Part shown: positions 15,561 to 24,509 of the stretch, piece by piece
Layout: every line of letters starts with the position of its first letter
Position numbering within the stretch: the stretch's first letter is position 1
Source: Streptomyces sp. NBC_01446
GTDB taxonomy: Bacteria > Actinomycetota > Actinomycetes > Streptomycetales > Streptomycetaceae
DNA length: 64,000 nucleotides
Reading direction: 5' to 3'
Assembly: GCF_026340095.1 (NCBI RefSeq)
Contig: NZ_JAPEPO010000002.1
Location: 1,178,001-1,242,000, forward strand
Translations under genes and position numbers: made by a program
Notes under the pieces: model-generated
What the model saw: only the letters and a program-made list of their open reading frames with translations
The model's database searches: none
What the model was told of the DNA's origin: nothing

Positions 15561-16629
15561 CGTTCACGTCCCGGTCGTGGGTCGTGCCGCACTCACACGT
15601 CCACGTGCGGACGCTGAGCGGCATCTCGTCAGCCAAGGTGCCGCAGGAGGAGCACAGTTTCGAGGAGGGGAACCACCGGTCGACGGCGATCACCTCACGC
15701 CCGTACCAGGCGGCTTTGTACTCCAGCATGCTCCGGACCTGAGACCACGCGGCATCGCTGATGGCGCGGGCCAGTTTCCGGTTCTTGACCATGTTGCGCA
15801 CGGTCAGGTCCTCGATCACGAGCGTTTGGTTTTCACGCACGAGCCGAGTGGTGATCTTGTGCAGGGTGTCGCGTCGGCGGTCCGCGATCCGGGCATGGAT
15901 CTTGGCCACTTTATGCCGGGCCTTGGTCCGGTTCGCCGAGTCTTTGGCCTTCTTCGCCAGCCTGCGCTGAGCTTTCGCAAGTGCGACCCGGTCGCGGCGC
16001 TCGTGCCTCGGGTTGGCGATCTTCTCGCCCGTCGAGAAGGACAGGAGGTGGTCGAGACCGGCATCGATGCCGATGGCGGCATCCGTGGTGGGCAGGTGCG
16101 TGATGCTGGGGTCGTCGCACAACAGGGAGACAAACCAGCGTCCGGCCGCGTCCTGCGACACGGTCACCGTGGAAGGGCTCGCATCGTCCGGCAGCGGTCT
16201 CGACCACACGATGCGCAGGGACTCCCTCATCTTCGCCAGTCTCAGCTCACCGTCCCGGAAACGGAACGCCGAGGCGGTGTACTCGGCGGACTTCCGCGAC
16301 TTCTTCCGGCTCTTGAAGCGGGGGTATTTGGCCCGCTTGCCGAAGAAGTTCGTGAACGCCACTTGCAGGTGCCGCAGGGCCTGCTGGAGCGGGACCGACG
16401 ACACCTCGTTCAGATACGCCAGTTCCTCGGTCTGCTTCCACGCCGTCAGCATCGCGGAGCTCTGGTTGTAGTTGACCCGCTCCTGCCGCGCCCACGCCTC
16501 GGTCCGGGCGGCAAGCGCCAAGTTGTAGACCTTCCGCACGCATCCGAACGTGCGCGACAGCTCCGCTGCCTGCGTATCCGTCGGATAGAAGCGGTACTTG
16601 AACGCCCGCCTCACCTGGCTCGTGGTCAC
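15436..16629 (-). CDS. tnpB: TnpB, RNA-guided endonuclease of IS200/IS605 family
   Basis: Protein of 397 residues, full length for TnpB. The RuvC catalytic acids are present: D189 in AIGIDAGLD, E273 in LVIEDLTVRNM and the aspartate of HDRDVNAAKN near residue 354. The zinc ribbon C-SSC (326/329) and CEC (345/347) is intact. The N-terminal wedge starts FKYRFYPTDTQAAELSRTFG. TnpB uses an RNA copied from the element's right end to cut DNA next to a short TAM, which favours retention of the element. The start is a GTG at 16629. All key residues are intact, so it is probably active. Confidence 0.93.
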   Translation of the reverse strand: MTTSQVRRAFKYRFYPTDTQAAELSRTFGCVRKVYNLALAARTEAWARQERVNYNQSSAMLTAWKQTEELAYLNEVSSVPLQQALRHLQVAFTNFFGKRAKYPRFKSRKKSRKSAEYTASAFRFRDGELRLAKMRESLRIVWSRPLPDDASPSTVTVSQDAAGRWFVSLLCDDPSITHLPTTDAAIGIDAGLDHLLSFSTGEKIANPRHERRDRVALAKAQRRLAKKAKDSANRTKARHKVAKIHARIADRRRDTLHKITTRLVRENQTLVIEDLTVRNMVKNRKLARAISDAAWSQVRSMLEYKAAWYGREVIAVDRWFPSSKLCSSCGTLADEMPLSVRTWTCECGTTHDRDVNAAKNLLAAGRAVTACGAGVRPQRSSPGGQSAMKQETSRREP

Positions 16630-16781
16630 GCACGCAAACTATCGTCGCCACACCTGACGTTCAAACCCGCGGGTCAGAGCACTGCGATCCGCCCTGGCAG
16701 CGCATCCCAGCCCGCTGCCCTGCCCCGCAGGACTCCGATTCCTTACCGCCCCGAAGGGCGGAGCATCCACGGAGGTATCCG

Positions 16782-18539
16782 ATGAAGGCGATCATGGTGA
16801 TGTTCGACAGCCTCAACCGGCGGATGCTGCCGCCGTACGGAGGCGACTGGACGCACGCGCCGAACTTCGCCCGGCTCGCCGAGCGGTCCGTCACGTACGA
16901 CAACTGCTACGCGGGCTCGATGCCCTGCATGCCGGCCCGCCGTGAGATCCACACGGGGCGGCACAACTTCCTGCACCGCAGCTGGGGTCCGCTGGAGCCG
17001 TTCGACGACTCCATGCCCGAACTGCTCAAGCAGAGCGGCGTCTACACCCACCTCGTCAGCGACCACCCCCACTACTGGGAGGACGGCGGCGCGACCTATC
17101 ACGGCCGGTACAACACCTGGGAGTTCTTCCGCGGGCAGGAGGGCGACCCGTGGAAGGGACAGGTCGGGGATCCCGAGATGCCCGAGGACCTCAAGAAGGT
17201 CCGGTTCGGGGGCATCTACCGGCAGGACTGGGTGAACCGGCCGCACATGGCGACCGAGGACCGTCATCCGCAGACGCTGACGTTCGACGCCGGCCTGGAG
17301 TTCGTCCGCACCAATCGCGACGCGGACAACTGGTTCGTACAGATAGAGACCTTCGACCCGCACGAGCCGTTCTTCAGCCACCAGCGCTTCAAGGACCTCT
17401 ATCCGCACGACTACGACGGCCCGCACTTCGACTGGCCCGACTACAAGCGCGTGGTGGAGACGGACGACCAGGTGGGGCACGCCCGGTACGAGTACGCGGC
17501 GCTGCTGTCCATGTGCGACCACTCCCTCGGGCGGGTCCTCGACGCCATGGACGAACTCGGCCTGTGGGACGACACGTTGCTCCTCGTCTGCACGGACCAC
17601 GGTCTGCTGCTCGGCGAGAAGGGGTGGTGGGGCAAGAGCGTGCAGCCCTGGTACAACGAACTCGTCCATCTGCCGCTGTTCGCCTGGGATCCCCGGACCG
17701 GCGCGACGGGCGAGCGGCGCCAGGACCTCGTGCAGACCATCGACCTGGCGCCCACCCTCCTGGAGTTCTTCGACGTCCCGCGGCCCGGCGACATGCAGGG
17801 CGCGCCGCTCTCGGACACGTCCGTACGCGAGGCGGGCCTGTTCGGCATGCACGGCGGACACGTCAATGTCACCGACGGCCGCTACGTCTACATGAGGGCG
17901 CCCGCCGCCCCCGACAACGCCCCCCTGCACGAGCACACGTTGATGCCGACGCACATGCGGGGCCGCTTCACGCCGCAGGAGCTCGCTGACCTGGAGCTCG
18001 CCGAACCCTTCGGCTTCACCAAGGGCGTCCGCACGCTGCGCATGTCCGGGCGCACGCTCTTCAACCCGTACCAGCACGGCACGCTGCTCTACGACCTGGA
18101 GTCCGACCCCGAGCAGCGCACTCCGCTCGCCGACGACGCGGTGGAGCTGCGCATGGCGCGTCTGATGGTGGACCTCATGCGCGCGAACGAGGCGCCGCCC
18201 GGCCAGTACGAGCGGCTCGGCCTCCCCGCGGTGGGACCCGTCACCGAGAAGCACCTGCTGGTGCGCGCCCAGCGCGAACAGGCCGAGGTCGCCGCGCAGC
18301 CCCTGCCGCGCGCCGACGACTACCCAGAGGGCCGCTTCTCGCTGCGCACACCGATCCGGGCCCTGATCTCCGACCCGGTGGCGGTGGAGGTCCTGCGCCG
18401 CCACCTGCCAGGTGTCGTGGACTCGGAACTCCTGCAGATCCTGGGGCCGACGCCCCTGATCGACGTCGCCGCCATGGCGGGCGGGCTCTTCCCTGCGCCG
18501 CGGCTGCGGATGGTCGCCGAGGAACTCGCCGAGCTCTGA
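16782..18539 (+). CDS. sulfatase
   Basis: Protein of 585 residues, arylsulfatase/alkaline phosphatase superfamily. The formylglycine signature C-x-P-x-R is C49-M-P-A-R53 in GSMPCMPARREIHTG, so Cys49 should be converted to formylglycine by FGE. Metal-site acids are in MVMFDSLN (start) and CTDHGLLLGEKGWWGK. No signal peptide is seen, suggesting a cytosolic enzyme acting on an imported sulfate ester. The start is supported by GGAGG (16769-16773). A hairpin follows it, then an MFS gene on the same strand, perhaps its importer. Confidence 0.92.
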   Translation: MKAIMVMFDSLNRRMLPPYGGDWTHAPNFARLAERSVTYDNCYAGSMPCMPARREIHTGRHNFLHRSWGPLEPFDDSMPELLKQSGVYTHLVSDHPHYWEDGGATYHGRYNTWEFFRGQEGDPWKGQVGDPEMPEDLKKVRFGGIYRQDWVNRPHMATEDRHPQTLTFDAGLEFVRTNRDADNWFVQIETFDPHEPFFSHQRFKDLYPHDYDGPHFDWPDYKRVVETDDQVGHARYEYAALLSMCDHSLGRVLDAMDELGLWDDTLLLVCTDHGLLLGEKGWWGKSVQPWYNELVHLPLFAWDPRTGATGERRQDLVQTIDLAPTLLEFFDVPRPGDMQGAPLSDTSVREAGLFGMHGGHVNVTDGRYVYMRAPAAPDNAPLHEHTLMPTHMRGRFTPQELADLELAEPFGFTKGVRTLRMSGRTLFNPYQHGTLLYDLESDPEQRTPLADDAVELRMARLMVDLMRANEAPPGQYERLGLPAVGPVTEKHLLVRAQREQAEVAAQPLPRADDYPEGRFSLRTPIRALISDPVAVEVLRRHLPGVVDSELLQILGPTPLIDVAAMAGGLFPAPRLRMVAEELAEL

Positions 18540-18591
18540 CCGAACCGCGGCCCGGGCCGGAGGGTCCGTGCCGCCGCACCACCGAAAGAAC

Positions 18592-18623
18592 GCCGGTGAC
18601 GGGGCGGCCACCCCGTCACCGGC
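18592..18623 (+). terminator. hairpin between sulfatase and MFS gene
   Basis: GCCGGTGACGGGG (18592-18604) and CCCCGTCACCGGC (18611-18623) make a perfect 13-bp stem with a 6-nt loop. It may end or attenuate the sulfatase transcript before the MFS gene. Confidence 0.65.
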
Positions 18624-18661
18624 AGGCACCTCTCCCTCCCGCACCGCTCCAGCGAAGAACC

Positions 18662-20034
18662 ATGCCAAGAAAGGGTGGCGCCATGCCCGAGCTTATCGAT
18701 GGGCCAGCGAGAACGACCAAGGACATCGGACCACCCGGAGTGCCCCGGCGCGGGCGCCAGTTGTCGCTGCTCGGCGGTGCGCTGCTGGTCGACAGCACCG
18801 AGGCGAGCCTCGTGGGCGGCCTCTTCCCGCTGATCCGGCAGTCGCTCGGCATCTCGCTCGGGGCGCTCGGCGTCCTCACCGCCGCGAGCAAGATCGTGGG
18901 GGTGTTCACGGGCCCGTTCTGGGTGTGGGCCGCACAGCGCTGGTCGCGCAAGGGCGTCCTCGTCCTCGCGACGGGCCTGTGGGGTGTCTGGGGCGTGGCC
19001 GCGGGCTTCTCCCAGAACTTCGCCCAGCTCCTCGTGCTCTACACGATCCTCGCGGCGGGCTACGCGGCCGCCCACCCCGTCATCACCGAGATCATCGGCG
19101 ACCTCTTCGACACCTCGTCACGGGGCCGCGCGGTCGGACTCGTGTACGGCGCCGTGGCGCTGGTCAGTGCGGTGATCGGGCCGCTCAAGGGGCAGTTGGC
19201 CGGCGTCGACGACGGCTGGCGATGGGGTCTGTGGGGCATCGGCGCGTTCAACATCGCGCTCGGCTGCGGGATCTGGCTGTGGTTCCGCGACCCGGCCGAG
19301 GCGCTGCGGAGCGGCAGCTCGCCGACCTGGGCCAGGAGGCCCGCGCGGCGCACGCCACCAAGGTCACCTGGTCGCAGGCGGTGGCGCTGTTCAGGGTCCG
19401 CAGCCTGTTCATCCTGCTGGTGTCCCGGCTGTTGTCCGGCCACCTCCTGATCTCCACGTTCGGTGTGGTCTATCTGGTGGACGTGTTCGGCTTCAGCACC
19501 CAGGTCGCCTCGGTGGTGCTGCTCCCGATGGGCATCGGCTACTTCCTCGGCACCCTCCTCGGCGGCTTCGCGGCCGACTGGGCCGCGCGCCGCAGCCCCC
19601 GGTACGGGCTGGTCGCGGTGTTGCAGGGCGCGCAGTTCGCCTTCGCCGTGGCGGCGTTCTTCGGCACTCAGATCGAGTACGACGGCATCGCACTCTTCGC
19701 GGTCTTCTTCGGCCTCATGGGCATGGCCCAGGGGATCAACCCGCCGGTCAACCGGCCCATGGTCATGGCGGTCACCCCACCCGAGCAGCGTGCCGCCGCC
19801 TTCGCGATCTACGTGTCCGTCTTCGAGGCGATCGCCTGGGCGGCGTTCAGCCTCGGCGCGGGCTTCCTGGGCGACGTGGTCGGACTCCGGCCGGTGTTCC
19901 TGTGGGTCCTCGTCATCCTGATGCTCGTCAACGGCGCGGTCCTCACCCTGCTCTACCGCCCCTACGCGCAGGACGTGGCACGGGTACAGGGGGAACTCGA
20001 CCGGCGCAGGAGCCAGGCTCTGGGCGCGGGGTGA
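18662..20034 (+). pseudogene. MFS transporter with internal frameshift
   Basis: Two reading frames together make one major facilitator. The N-terminal half runs from ATG 18662 (or 18683, preceded by AAGGGTGG) through six hydrophobic segments to WLWFRDPAEA. The C-terminal half continues one base back in frame with AAERQLADLGQEARAAHATK, then six more segments to the stop at 20034. The junction is at about 19298-19306 and is explained by loss of one base. The restored protein would be about 450 residues, normal for MFS. As written, only a truncated six-helix product is made. A sequencing error is a real alternative. Position next to the sulfatase suggests uptake of its substrate. Confidence 0.8.
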
Positions 20035-20051
20035 CGTCGGGGTGACGACAG

Positions 20052-20125
20052 CACCGCGGCCGGGCCGGATCCGCGCCCGGCGCGCGGTGCGCCTCGGCGT
20101 GCACCGATCCTGCCCGGCCGCGGTG
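20052..20125. terminator. long inverted repeat between convergent transporter genes
   Basis: CACCGCGGCCGGGC (20052-20065) and GCCCGGCCGCGGTG (20112-20125) are perfect 14-bp arms around a 46-nt G/C-rich loop. It lies between two convergent transporter genes and can act as a bidirectional terminator. Confidence 0.6.
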
Positions 20126-20140
20126 AGCTGTCGGCGATGC

Positions 20141-21481
20141 TCAGACGCCGCTCGCCACCTCGCGTTCCGTCACCGCAGCCGTCCCCTCCGGCGCCTGCGG
20201 CACCCGCAGGCTCCGGAGTCGGGCCGTGCACCAGATGCCGACGGCCGAGACGGCCATGAGCATGAGCGCCGTCGGCCAGTAGTGGCCGCCCGCAGCCGCG
20301 GCGAGGGAGACCGCCGCGAGCGGCGCGAGGCCGCCGAAGACCAAGTTGCAGATCTGGTAGGACAGCGAGATGCCGGTGTAGCGGACGTGCGGGGCGAAGC
20401 CCTCGGCGAGGATCGAGGCGATGGGCCCGTACAGCGCGGACATCACCAGGCGCATCGCCAGCATCAACAGCCAGATCAGGACGACGCTGCCGGTGCCGAG
20501 GACCATGAACTGCGGGATCGCCAGGACGATCACGCCCGCGAGGCCCGCGATGACGACCTTGTGCGGGCCCACCCGGTCCGCCAGCCAGGACAGCCACGGC
20601 GTGACCAGGAGTTCCAGGAAGGCCGCCAGGGTGAGGCCGTTGAGGAGCATGGACTCGGACAGGTGGAGGTCACCGGTGCCGTACGAGAGCAGGAAGCTGG
20701 TCACCACGTAGTAGCCGCCGGTCGCGGTGGCCAGGGCGAAGACGCCGATGAGGACCGTGCGCCACGCCTTCTGGAAGACCTCCACGACGGGCAGCTTCTG
20801 TTCGGCGGCGGCGTGCTCGTCGCGCACCTCGGACATGACGGGCGACTCCTCGAGCTTCACCCGTACGACGAGGCCGACGATCACAAGGACCGAGGACGCC
20901 AGGAACGGCACGCGCCAGCCCCAGCTCATGAACGCGTCGTTCCCGAAGAGGTTCATGAGGCTGAAGGCACCGGTCGACAGCAACGCACCCACGGATGAGC
21001 CGAGTTGGGCGAACGAACCGAAGAACGAGGCCTTTCCGGGCGGGGCGTTCTCCACCGCGATCAGTACCGCGCCGCCCCACTCGCCGCCGATCGCGATGCC
21101 CTGGATCAGACGCAGTGTGATGAGGAGGACCGGGGCCAGGGCACCGACCTGGGAGTAGGTGGGGAGCAGACCGATCGCGAACGATGCGACGCCCATCATC
21201 ATGAGCGTGATGACCAGGGTCTTCTTCCGGCCGACGCGGTCGCCGATGTGTCCGAAGACGATGCCGCCGAGCGGGCGCAGCAGGAAGCCGACGGCGAAGG
21301 TCGCGAACGCCGAGAGGGTCTTGAGGTAGGGCGACATGTCCGGCGGGAAGAACACGTCGTCGAAGACGATCGCCGCCGCGGTGGCGAAGGCGTAGAAGTC
21401 GTACCACTCGATGGAGGTGCCGGCGAGGGCCGCGAAGGCGGCTCTGTACGGGCTCTGTCTGGTGGCGGGCTGTGTCGGCAT
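20141..21481 (-). CDS. MFS transporter, metabolite:H+ symporter type
   Basis: Protein of 446 residues with twelve predicted membrane segments. MHS-family marks are GTSIEWYDFYAF at the start of helix 1, the loop GHIGDRVGRKKTL between helices 2 and 3, and RLIQGIAIGGEWGGA in helix 4. Relatives (ShiA, KgtP, ProP types) import organic acids, shikimate or betaines with protons. GGAGGC lies just before the ATG at 21481. It follows the amidohydrolase gene by 71 bp on the same strand, so it likely supplies that enzyme's substrate. Confidence 0.9.
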   Translation of the reverse strand: MPTQPATRQSPYRAAFAALAGTSIEWYDFYAFATAAAIVFDDVFFPPDMSPYLKTLSAFATFAVGFLLRPLGGIVFGHIGDRVGRKKTLVITLMMMGVASFAIGLLPTYSQVGALAPVLLITLRLIQGIAIGGEWGGAVLIAVENAPPGKASFFGSFAQLGSSVGALLSTGAFSLMNLFGNDAFMSWGWRVPFLASSVLVIVGLVVRVKLEESPVMSEVRDEHAAAEQKLPVVEVFQKAWRTVLIGVFALATATGGYYVVTSFLLSYGTGDLHLSESMLLNGLTLAAFLELLVTPWLSWLADRVGPHKVVIAGLAGVIVLAIPQFMVLGTGSVVLIWLLMLAMRLVMSALYGPIASILAEGFAPHVRYTGISLSYQICNLVFGGLAPLAAVSLAAAAGGHYWPTALMLMAVSAVGIWCTARLRSLRVPQAPEGTAAVTEREVASGV

Positions 21482-21552
21482 GAAGCCTCCGGGGACAGGA
21501 GAGGCGGGGAAGGGGCAGGGGCTGTGCAGCAGGGGGCTGTGCGGTGGAGCGG

Positions 21553-23208
21553 TCAGCGGCCGGGGGCGGCCCAGGCGCGGGCGCCGCCGATCCAGGTCTC
21601 GCGTACGCCGATGGAGGCGAGTTCGGCCGGGTCCGCGGTGAGCGGGTCGCTGTCGAGGACCACGAAGTCGGCGAGCATGCCGGGGGCCAGGGCGCCGACC
21701 GCGTGTTCGCGGTGCAGGGCACCGGCCGCCGCCGCGGTGTGCGCGTGCAGGCCGTCCGCGACGGGCATGCGCAGTGCGGCGTCGCCGAGGACGGTGCCGA
21801 GCACGGTGCGCCGGGTGGCCGCCGCGGAGATCGCCTCCAGCGGGGCGGGCGGCGCGACGGGCGCGTCGGAGCTGAAGACGACGGGCACGCCCGCGGCGAG
21901 GCAGGCGCCCGCCGGGTTGTAGCGGTGGCCGAGGTCGCCGACGGCGGTGAGTGTGCCGTCGCCGGTCCGCAGGTGGTGCTGGGGCTGCATGACGGGTACG
22001 ACGCCCAACTCACCCATGCGGACGATCTGTTCGTCGGTGGGCAGACCGGAGTGCTCGATGCGGTGCCGCATGCCGGGGCGCTCGCGGTCGGCCTGCGCCT
22101 TCTCGACGGCGTCGAGCACCATGCCGATGGCGTACGGGGACTGAGCGTGGGTGGCGGTCTGCAGGCCGGCGCGGTGGGCGCGGCCGACCAGCTCGGCGTA
22201 CTCCTCGGCCGAGTGGTACAGCTGCCCGTGGTGGCAGCAGTCCGCCGCGTATCCGTCGGGGAAGTACGCGGTCCAGCCGCCGAGCGTGCCGTCGGCGTAG
22301 AACTTCACGCCCTGGACACGGAAGTGGTCGTCGCCGAAGCCGTTCACGACTCCCAGGTCGAGCGCGGTGTCGAGGAGCGCGGAGGTGAGGTAGGCGGAGA
22401 CGCGCAGGCGCAGCGAGCCGTCCTGACGCGCCCTCAGATAGGTCTCCATCTCGCGGCGGGAGGCCTGCGCGTCACCGACGGTGGTGACACCGGCGGCGAG
22501 GAAGACCTCCTGGGCGCGCAGCAGGTGGTCGGCCATGATCGCGTCGGGTTCGGAGAGGTGGAAGTTCGGTCCATGGTTGCCGATCTTCACGCCGCCGGGC
22601 CCGGTGAGCAGGTCGCAGGCCGCGTCCCAGAGCTGTCCGTCGGGCTCGCCGGAGGGCAGACGGCCGATGCTGCCGCCCTCGGGGTCGGGGGTGCCCGCGG
22701 TGACGCCGCAGGTGCGCAGCGTGTGGGAGTTGACGACGCCGCCGTGGCCGGAGGCGTTCATGACGTACACCTCGCGGTCGGTGGCGACGCGGTCGAGGTC
22801 GTGACAGGTGGGGTGGCGGCGCTCGGCGAGCCTGCGGTGCTCGTAGCCGAATCCGCGCACGGGGACTCCGGCGGGCAGCTCGCGGGCGGCGTCGGTCAGG
22901 ACGGCGACGAGGGTCTCGATGTCGGGGACGCGCTCGGGCCGGCAGTCGACCCAGGCCAGGGCCTGTCCGTACATCACGGGGTGGCAGTGGGCGTCGACGA
23001 AGCCGGGGTGGACGAGGCCGCCGTCGAGTTCGAGGTGCTCGTCGATCCGGCCGCCGAGAGCGGCGCGTGCCGTGTCCGCGGTGCCGACGTGGACGACGCG
23101 GCGGCCCCGGACGGCGAGCGCCTCGGCGCGTACGGGGGTTCCGGCGGCGGCCACCGCCGCGCCGGTCACCAGGAGCGTGCGGTCGGCGTCATCGAGGGGG
23201 TGGTGCAT
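21553..23208 (-). CDS. amidohydrolase, YtcJ-like
   Basis: Protein of 551 residues of the amidohydrolase family 3 group. The first metal-binding motif is LVHPGFVDAHCHP, further conserved blocks are TTVGDAQASRR, VKFYADGTLGG and RIEHSGLPTDEQI, and a terminal GALAPGMLADFVVLDSDPL typifies the small beta-sandwich domain. These enzymes hydrolyse amide-like bonds in exogenous or peptide-like compounds. ATG 23208 was chosen because the domain begins soon after (LLVTGAAVAAAG); no strong ribosome-binding site is visible and in-frame upstream starts exist. It precedes the MHS transporter and lies downstream of a double-AsnC regulator. Confidence 0.85.
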   Translation of the reverse strand: MHHPLDDADRTLLVTGAAVAAAGTPVRAEALAVRGRRVVHVGTADTARAALGGRIDEHLELDGGLVHPGFVDAHCHPVMYGQALAWVDCRPERVPDIETLVAVLTDAARELPAGVPVRGFGYEHRRLAERRHPTCHDLDRVATDREVYVMNASGHGGVVNSHTLRTCGVTAGTPDPEGGSIGRLPSGEPDGQLWDAACDLLTGPGGVKIGNHGPNFHLSEPDAIMADHLLRAQEVFLAAGVTTVGDAQASRREMETYLRARQDGSLRLRVSAYLTSALLDTALDLGVVNGFGDDHFRVQGVKFYADGTLGGWTAYFPDGYAADCCHHGQLYHSAEEYAELVGRAHRAGLQTATHAQSPYAIGMVLDAVEKAQADRERPGMRHRIEHSGLPTDEQIVRMGELGVVPVMQPQHHLRTGDGTLTAVGDLGHRYNPAGACLAAGVPVVFSSDAPVAPPAPLEAISAAATRRTVLGTVLGDAALRMPVADGLHAHTAAAAGALHREHAVGALAPGMLADFVVLDSDPLTADPAELASIGVRETWIGGARAWAAPGR

Positions 23209-23341
23209 GAGGGGGCCTGCTTTCGACCGTGGGAAGACCATGAGGGCCGCCGCGCACAGACAGGGCGCGGCGACTGATTCGTTCGCATGGACGATAAGCA
23301 ACCGACGTTGAATTGACTAGATGTACTGCTGAGAAACTTTT

Positions 23342-23369
23342 CGTAAGTTCAGGCGGGGCATCACTTACG
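23342..23369. promoter_or_regulatory. candidate AsnC-type operator upstream of amidohydrolase
   Basis: CGTAAGT (23342-23348) and ACTTACG (23363-23369) form a perfect inverted repeat with centres 21 bp apart, two helical turns, in the AT-rich 179-bp gap between the regulator and the amidohydrolase. A further repeat AACTT-N5-AAGTT overlaps the left arm. A related CGTAACTTCA sits at 24433 before the divergent dehydrogenase gene. Confidence 0.5.
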
Positions 23370-23387
23370 TATCATCCGACGGGCGCC

Positions 23388-24284
23388 TCATTCGGCGGCC
23401 GGATCCTCGTAGCGCTCCTTGACGAGCTCCAGGTGCACCCAGCTCTCCACCGCGCGCACGCCCTTCACGGCCCGCATGTCCTCGACGGCCGTCCGGATCG
23501 CCGCGAGGGATTCCACCGTGATCGTGCCGACCAGGTCCGCGCGCCCCATGCAGGAGGACAGGAAGGAGACCTGTTCGCGGTCCGCGAGACGCGCGGCGAC
23601 CTCGTCCCGCTCCCCCTCGACGCGCACCGCGAAGCCGCACAGGATGCCGAGGCCGAGGAGCTCGGGGCGCACCAGCGCGAGGACCTTCGCGACGCCGCCG
23701 TCGAGGAGCCGCAGCGTGCGCGCGCGGGCCGCGCCGGCCGACAGGCCGACCCGCTCGGCGAGCTCGGCGAACGGGAGGCGGCCGTCGGCCTCCAGCTCGC
23801 GCAGGACGAGCTGGTCGGTCTCGTCGAGTTCCGTGACGGCCGGCTCCCCCGCGAGCAGATACGGGTCCTTGAGGTGGCGGGTGGAGATGAGCGGGTCCAC
23901 GACGTCGACGCCGGGCAGGCAGCGGACGCGTTCGATCGCCCGGTCCAGATCGGCGATCCCCTTCGTGCGCAGCTCGGCCATGACCGCGTAGCCGCCGGCC
24001 GTCAGCGTGACGAACGGCGCCTCGGGCATGGCTGCGATGGCGCGCGCCACGGGCCCGGCCGGACCGCGGACACCGATCGACAGGTGCGCCGACGCGGTGA
24101 GGCCCCGGACGGCCGGGTGCACGACGGCCGCCACAAGCACACCGCCGCCCTCGAGCAGCCGCTGGACGCGGGCCCGGGTGGCAGGCCGGGAGAGGCCGAC
24201 CCGCTGGGCCAGCGTCTCGTACGTCAGACGGCCGTCCGCCTGCAGCTCGCGGACGACGGCGAGGTCGATGTGGTCCAGGTCCAC
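23388..24284 (-). CDS. Lrp/AsnC regulator with two fused AsnC modules
   Basis: Protein of 298 residues, twice the usual Lrp length. Module 1 has the HTH IDLAVVRELQADGRLTYETL and recognition helix LSRPATRARVQRL; module 2 repeats this as ETDQLVLRELEADGRLPFAE and LSAGAARARTLRL. Each is followed by a RAM-like sensor half (GLTASAHLSIGVRG; GLGILCGFAVRVEG). The fusion would fold as an internal pseudo-dimer. It sits between the amidohydrolase-MHS genes (same strand) and the divergent dehydrogenase-aldolase pair, so it probably senses a metabolite of that pathway. Confidence 0.88.
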   Translation of the reverse strand: MDLDHIDLAVVRELQADGRLTYETLAQRVGLSRPATRARVQRLLEGGGVLVAAVVHPAVRGLTASAHLSIGVRGPAGPVARAIAAMPEAPFVTLTAGGYAVMAELRTKGIADLDRAIERVRCLPGVDVVDPLISTRHLKDPYLLAGEPAVTELDETDQLVLRELEADGRLPFAELAERVGLSAGAARARTLRLLDGGVAKVLALVRPELLGLGILCGFAVRVEGERDEVAARLADREQVSFLSSCMGRADLVGTITVESLAAIRTAVEDMRAVKGVRAVESWVHLELVKERYEDPAAE

Positions 24285-24432
24285 CGGGGCTTCCCCTCAG
24301 CTCGGCTGCCCGGGTACGGCCGCACCCGGGGTCGGCGCCCATTGTCGACCACGGCGGCGCGGGCGCCGGACACACGTGACGTCCGCCACGGACGCCCGTC
24401 TCATGCGGACTGGACATTTATGGAAGACGAAA

Positions 24433-24442
24433 CGTAACTTCA
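24433..24442 (+). promoter_or_regulatory. CGTAACTTCA motif upstream of dehydrogenase gene
   Basis: CGTAACTTCA differs by one base from CGTAAGTTCA at 23342-23351. The two copies flank the regulator gene on either side, consistent with one protein acting on both transcripts. The rest of the 225-bp divergent gap shows no other clear signal. Confidence 0.4.
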
Positions 24443-24509
24443 ACACCGCAGCGACCGACGAATCATTCGTCGCCCTGAATTTGTCGCTCCAGGCGTGGGG
24501 AGAATTGAG

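Larger units (their letters stand above)
15405..16672 (-). mobile_element. IS200/IS605-type element carrying only tnpB; left end approximate
   Basis: The element reads right to left. Its right end is the hairpin TCCCCTCCC/GGGAGGGGA (15411-15432, 4-nt loop) a few bases beyond tnpB, followed on the minus strand by GCGTCAAG, similar to the TCAA-type right cleavage sites of this family. No tnpA transposase gene is present, so it is IS1341-like and would need a partner in trans. The left end is not resolved: I place it near TTTGAAC on the minus strand (about 16675-16669), but a hairpin GGCAGCG/CGCTGCC at 16696-16719 could instead be part of it. No target-site duplication is expected for this family. 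Confidence 0.65.
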
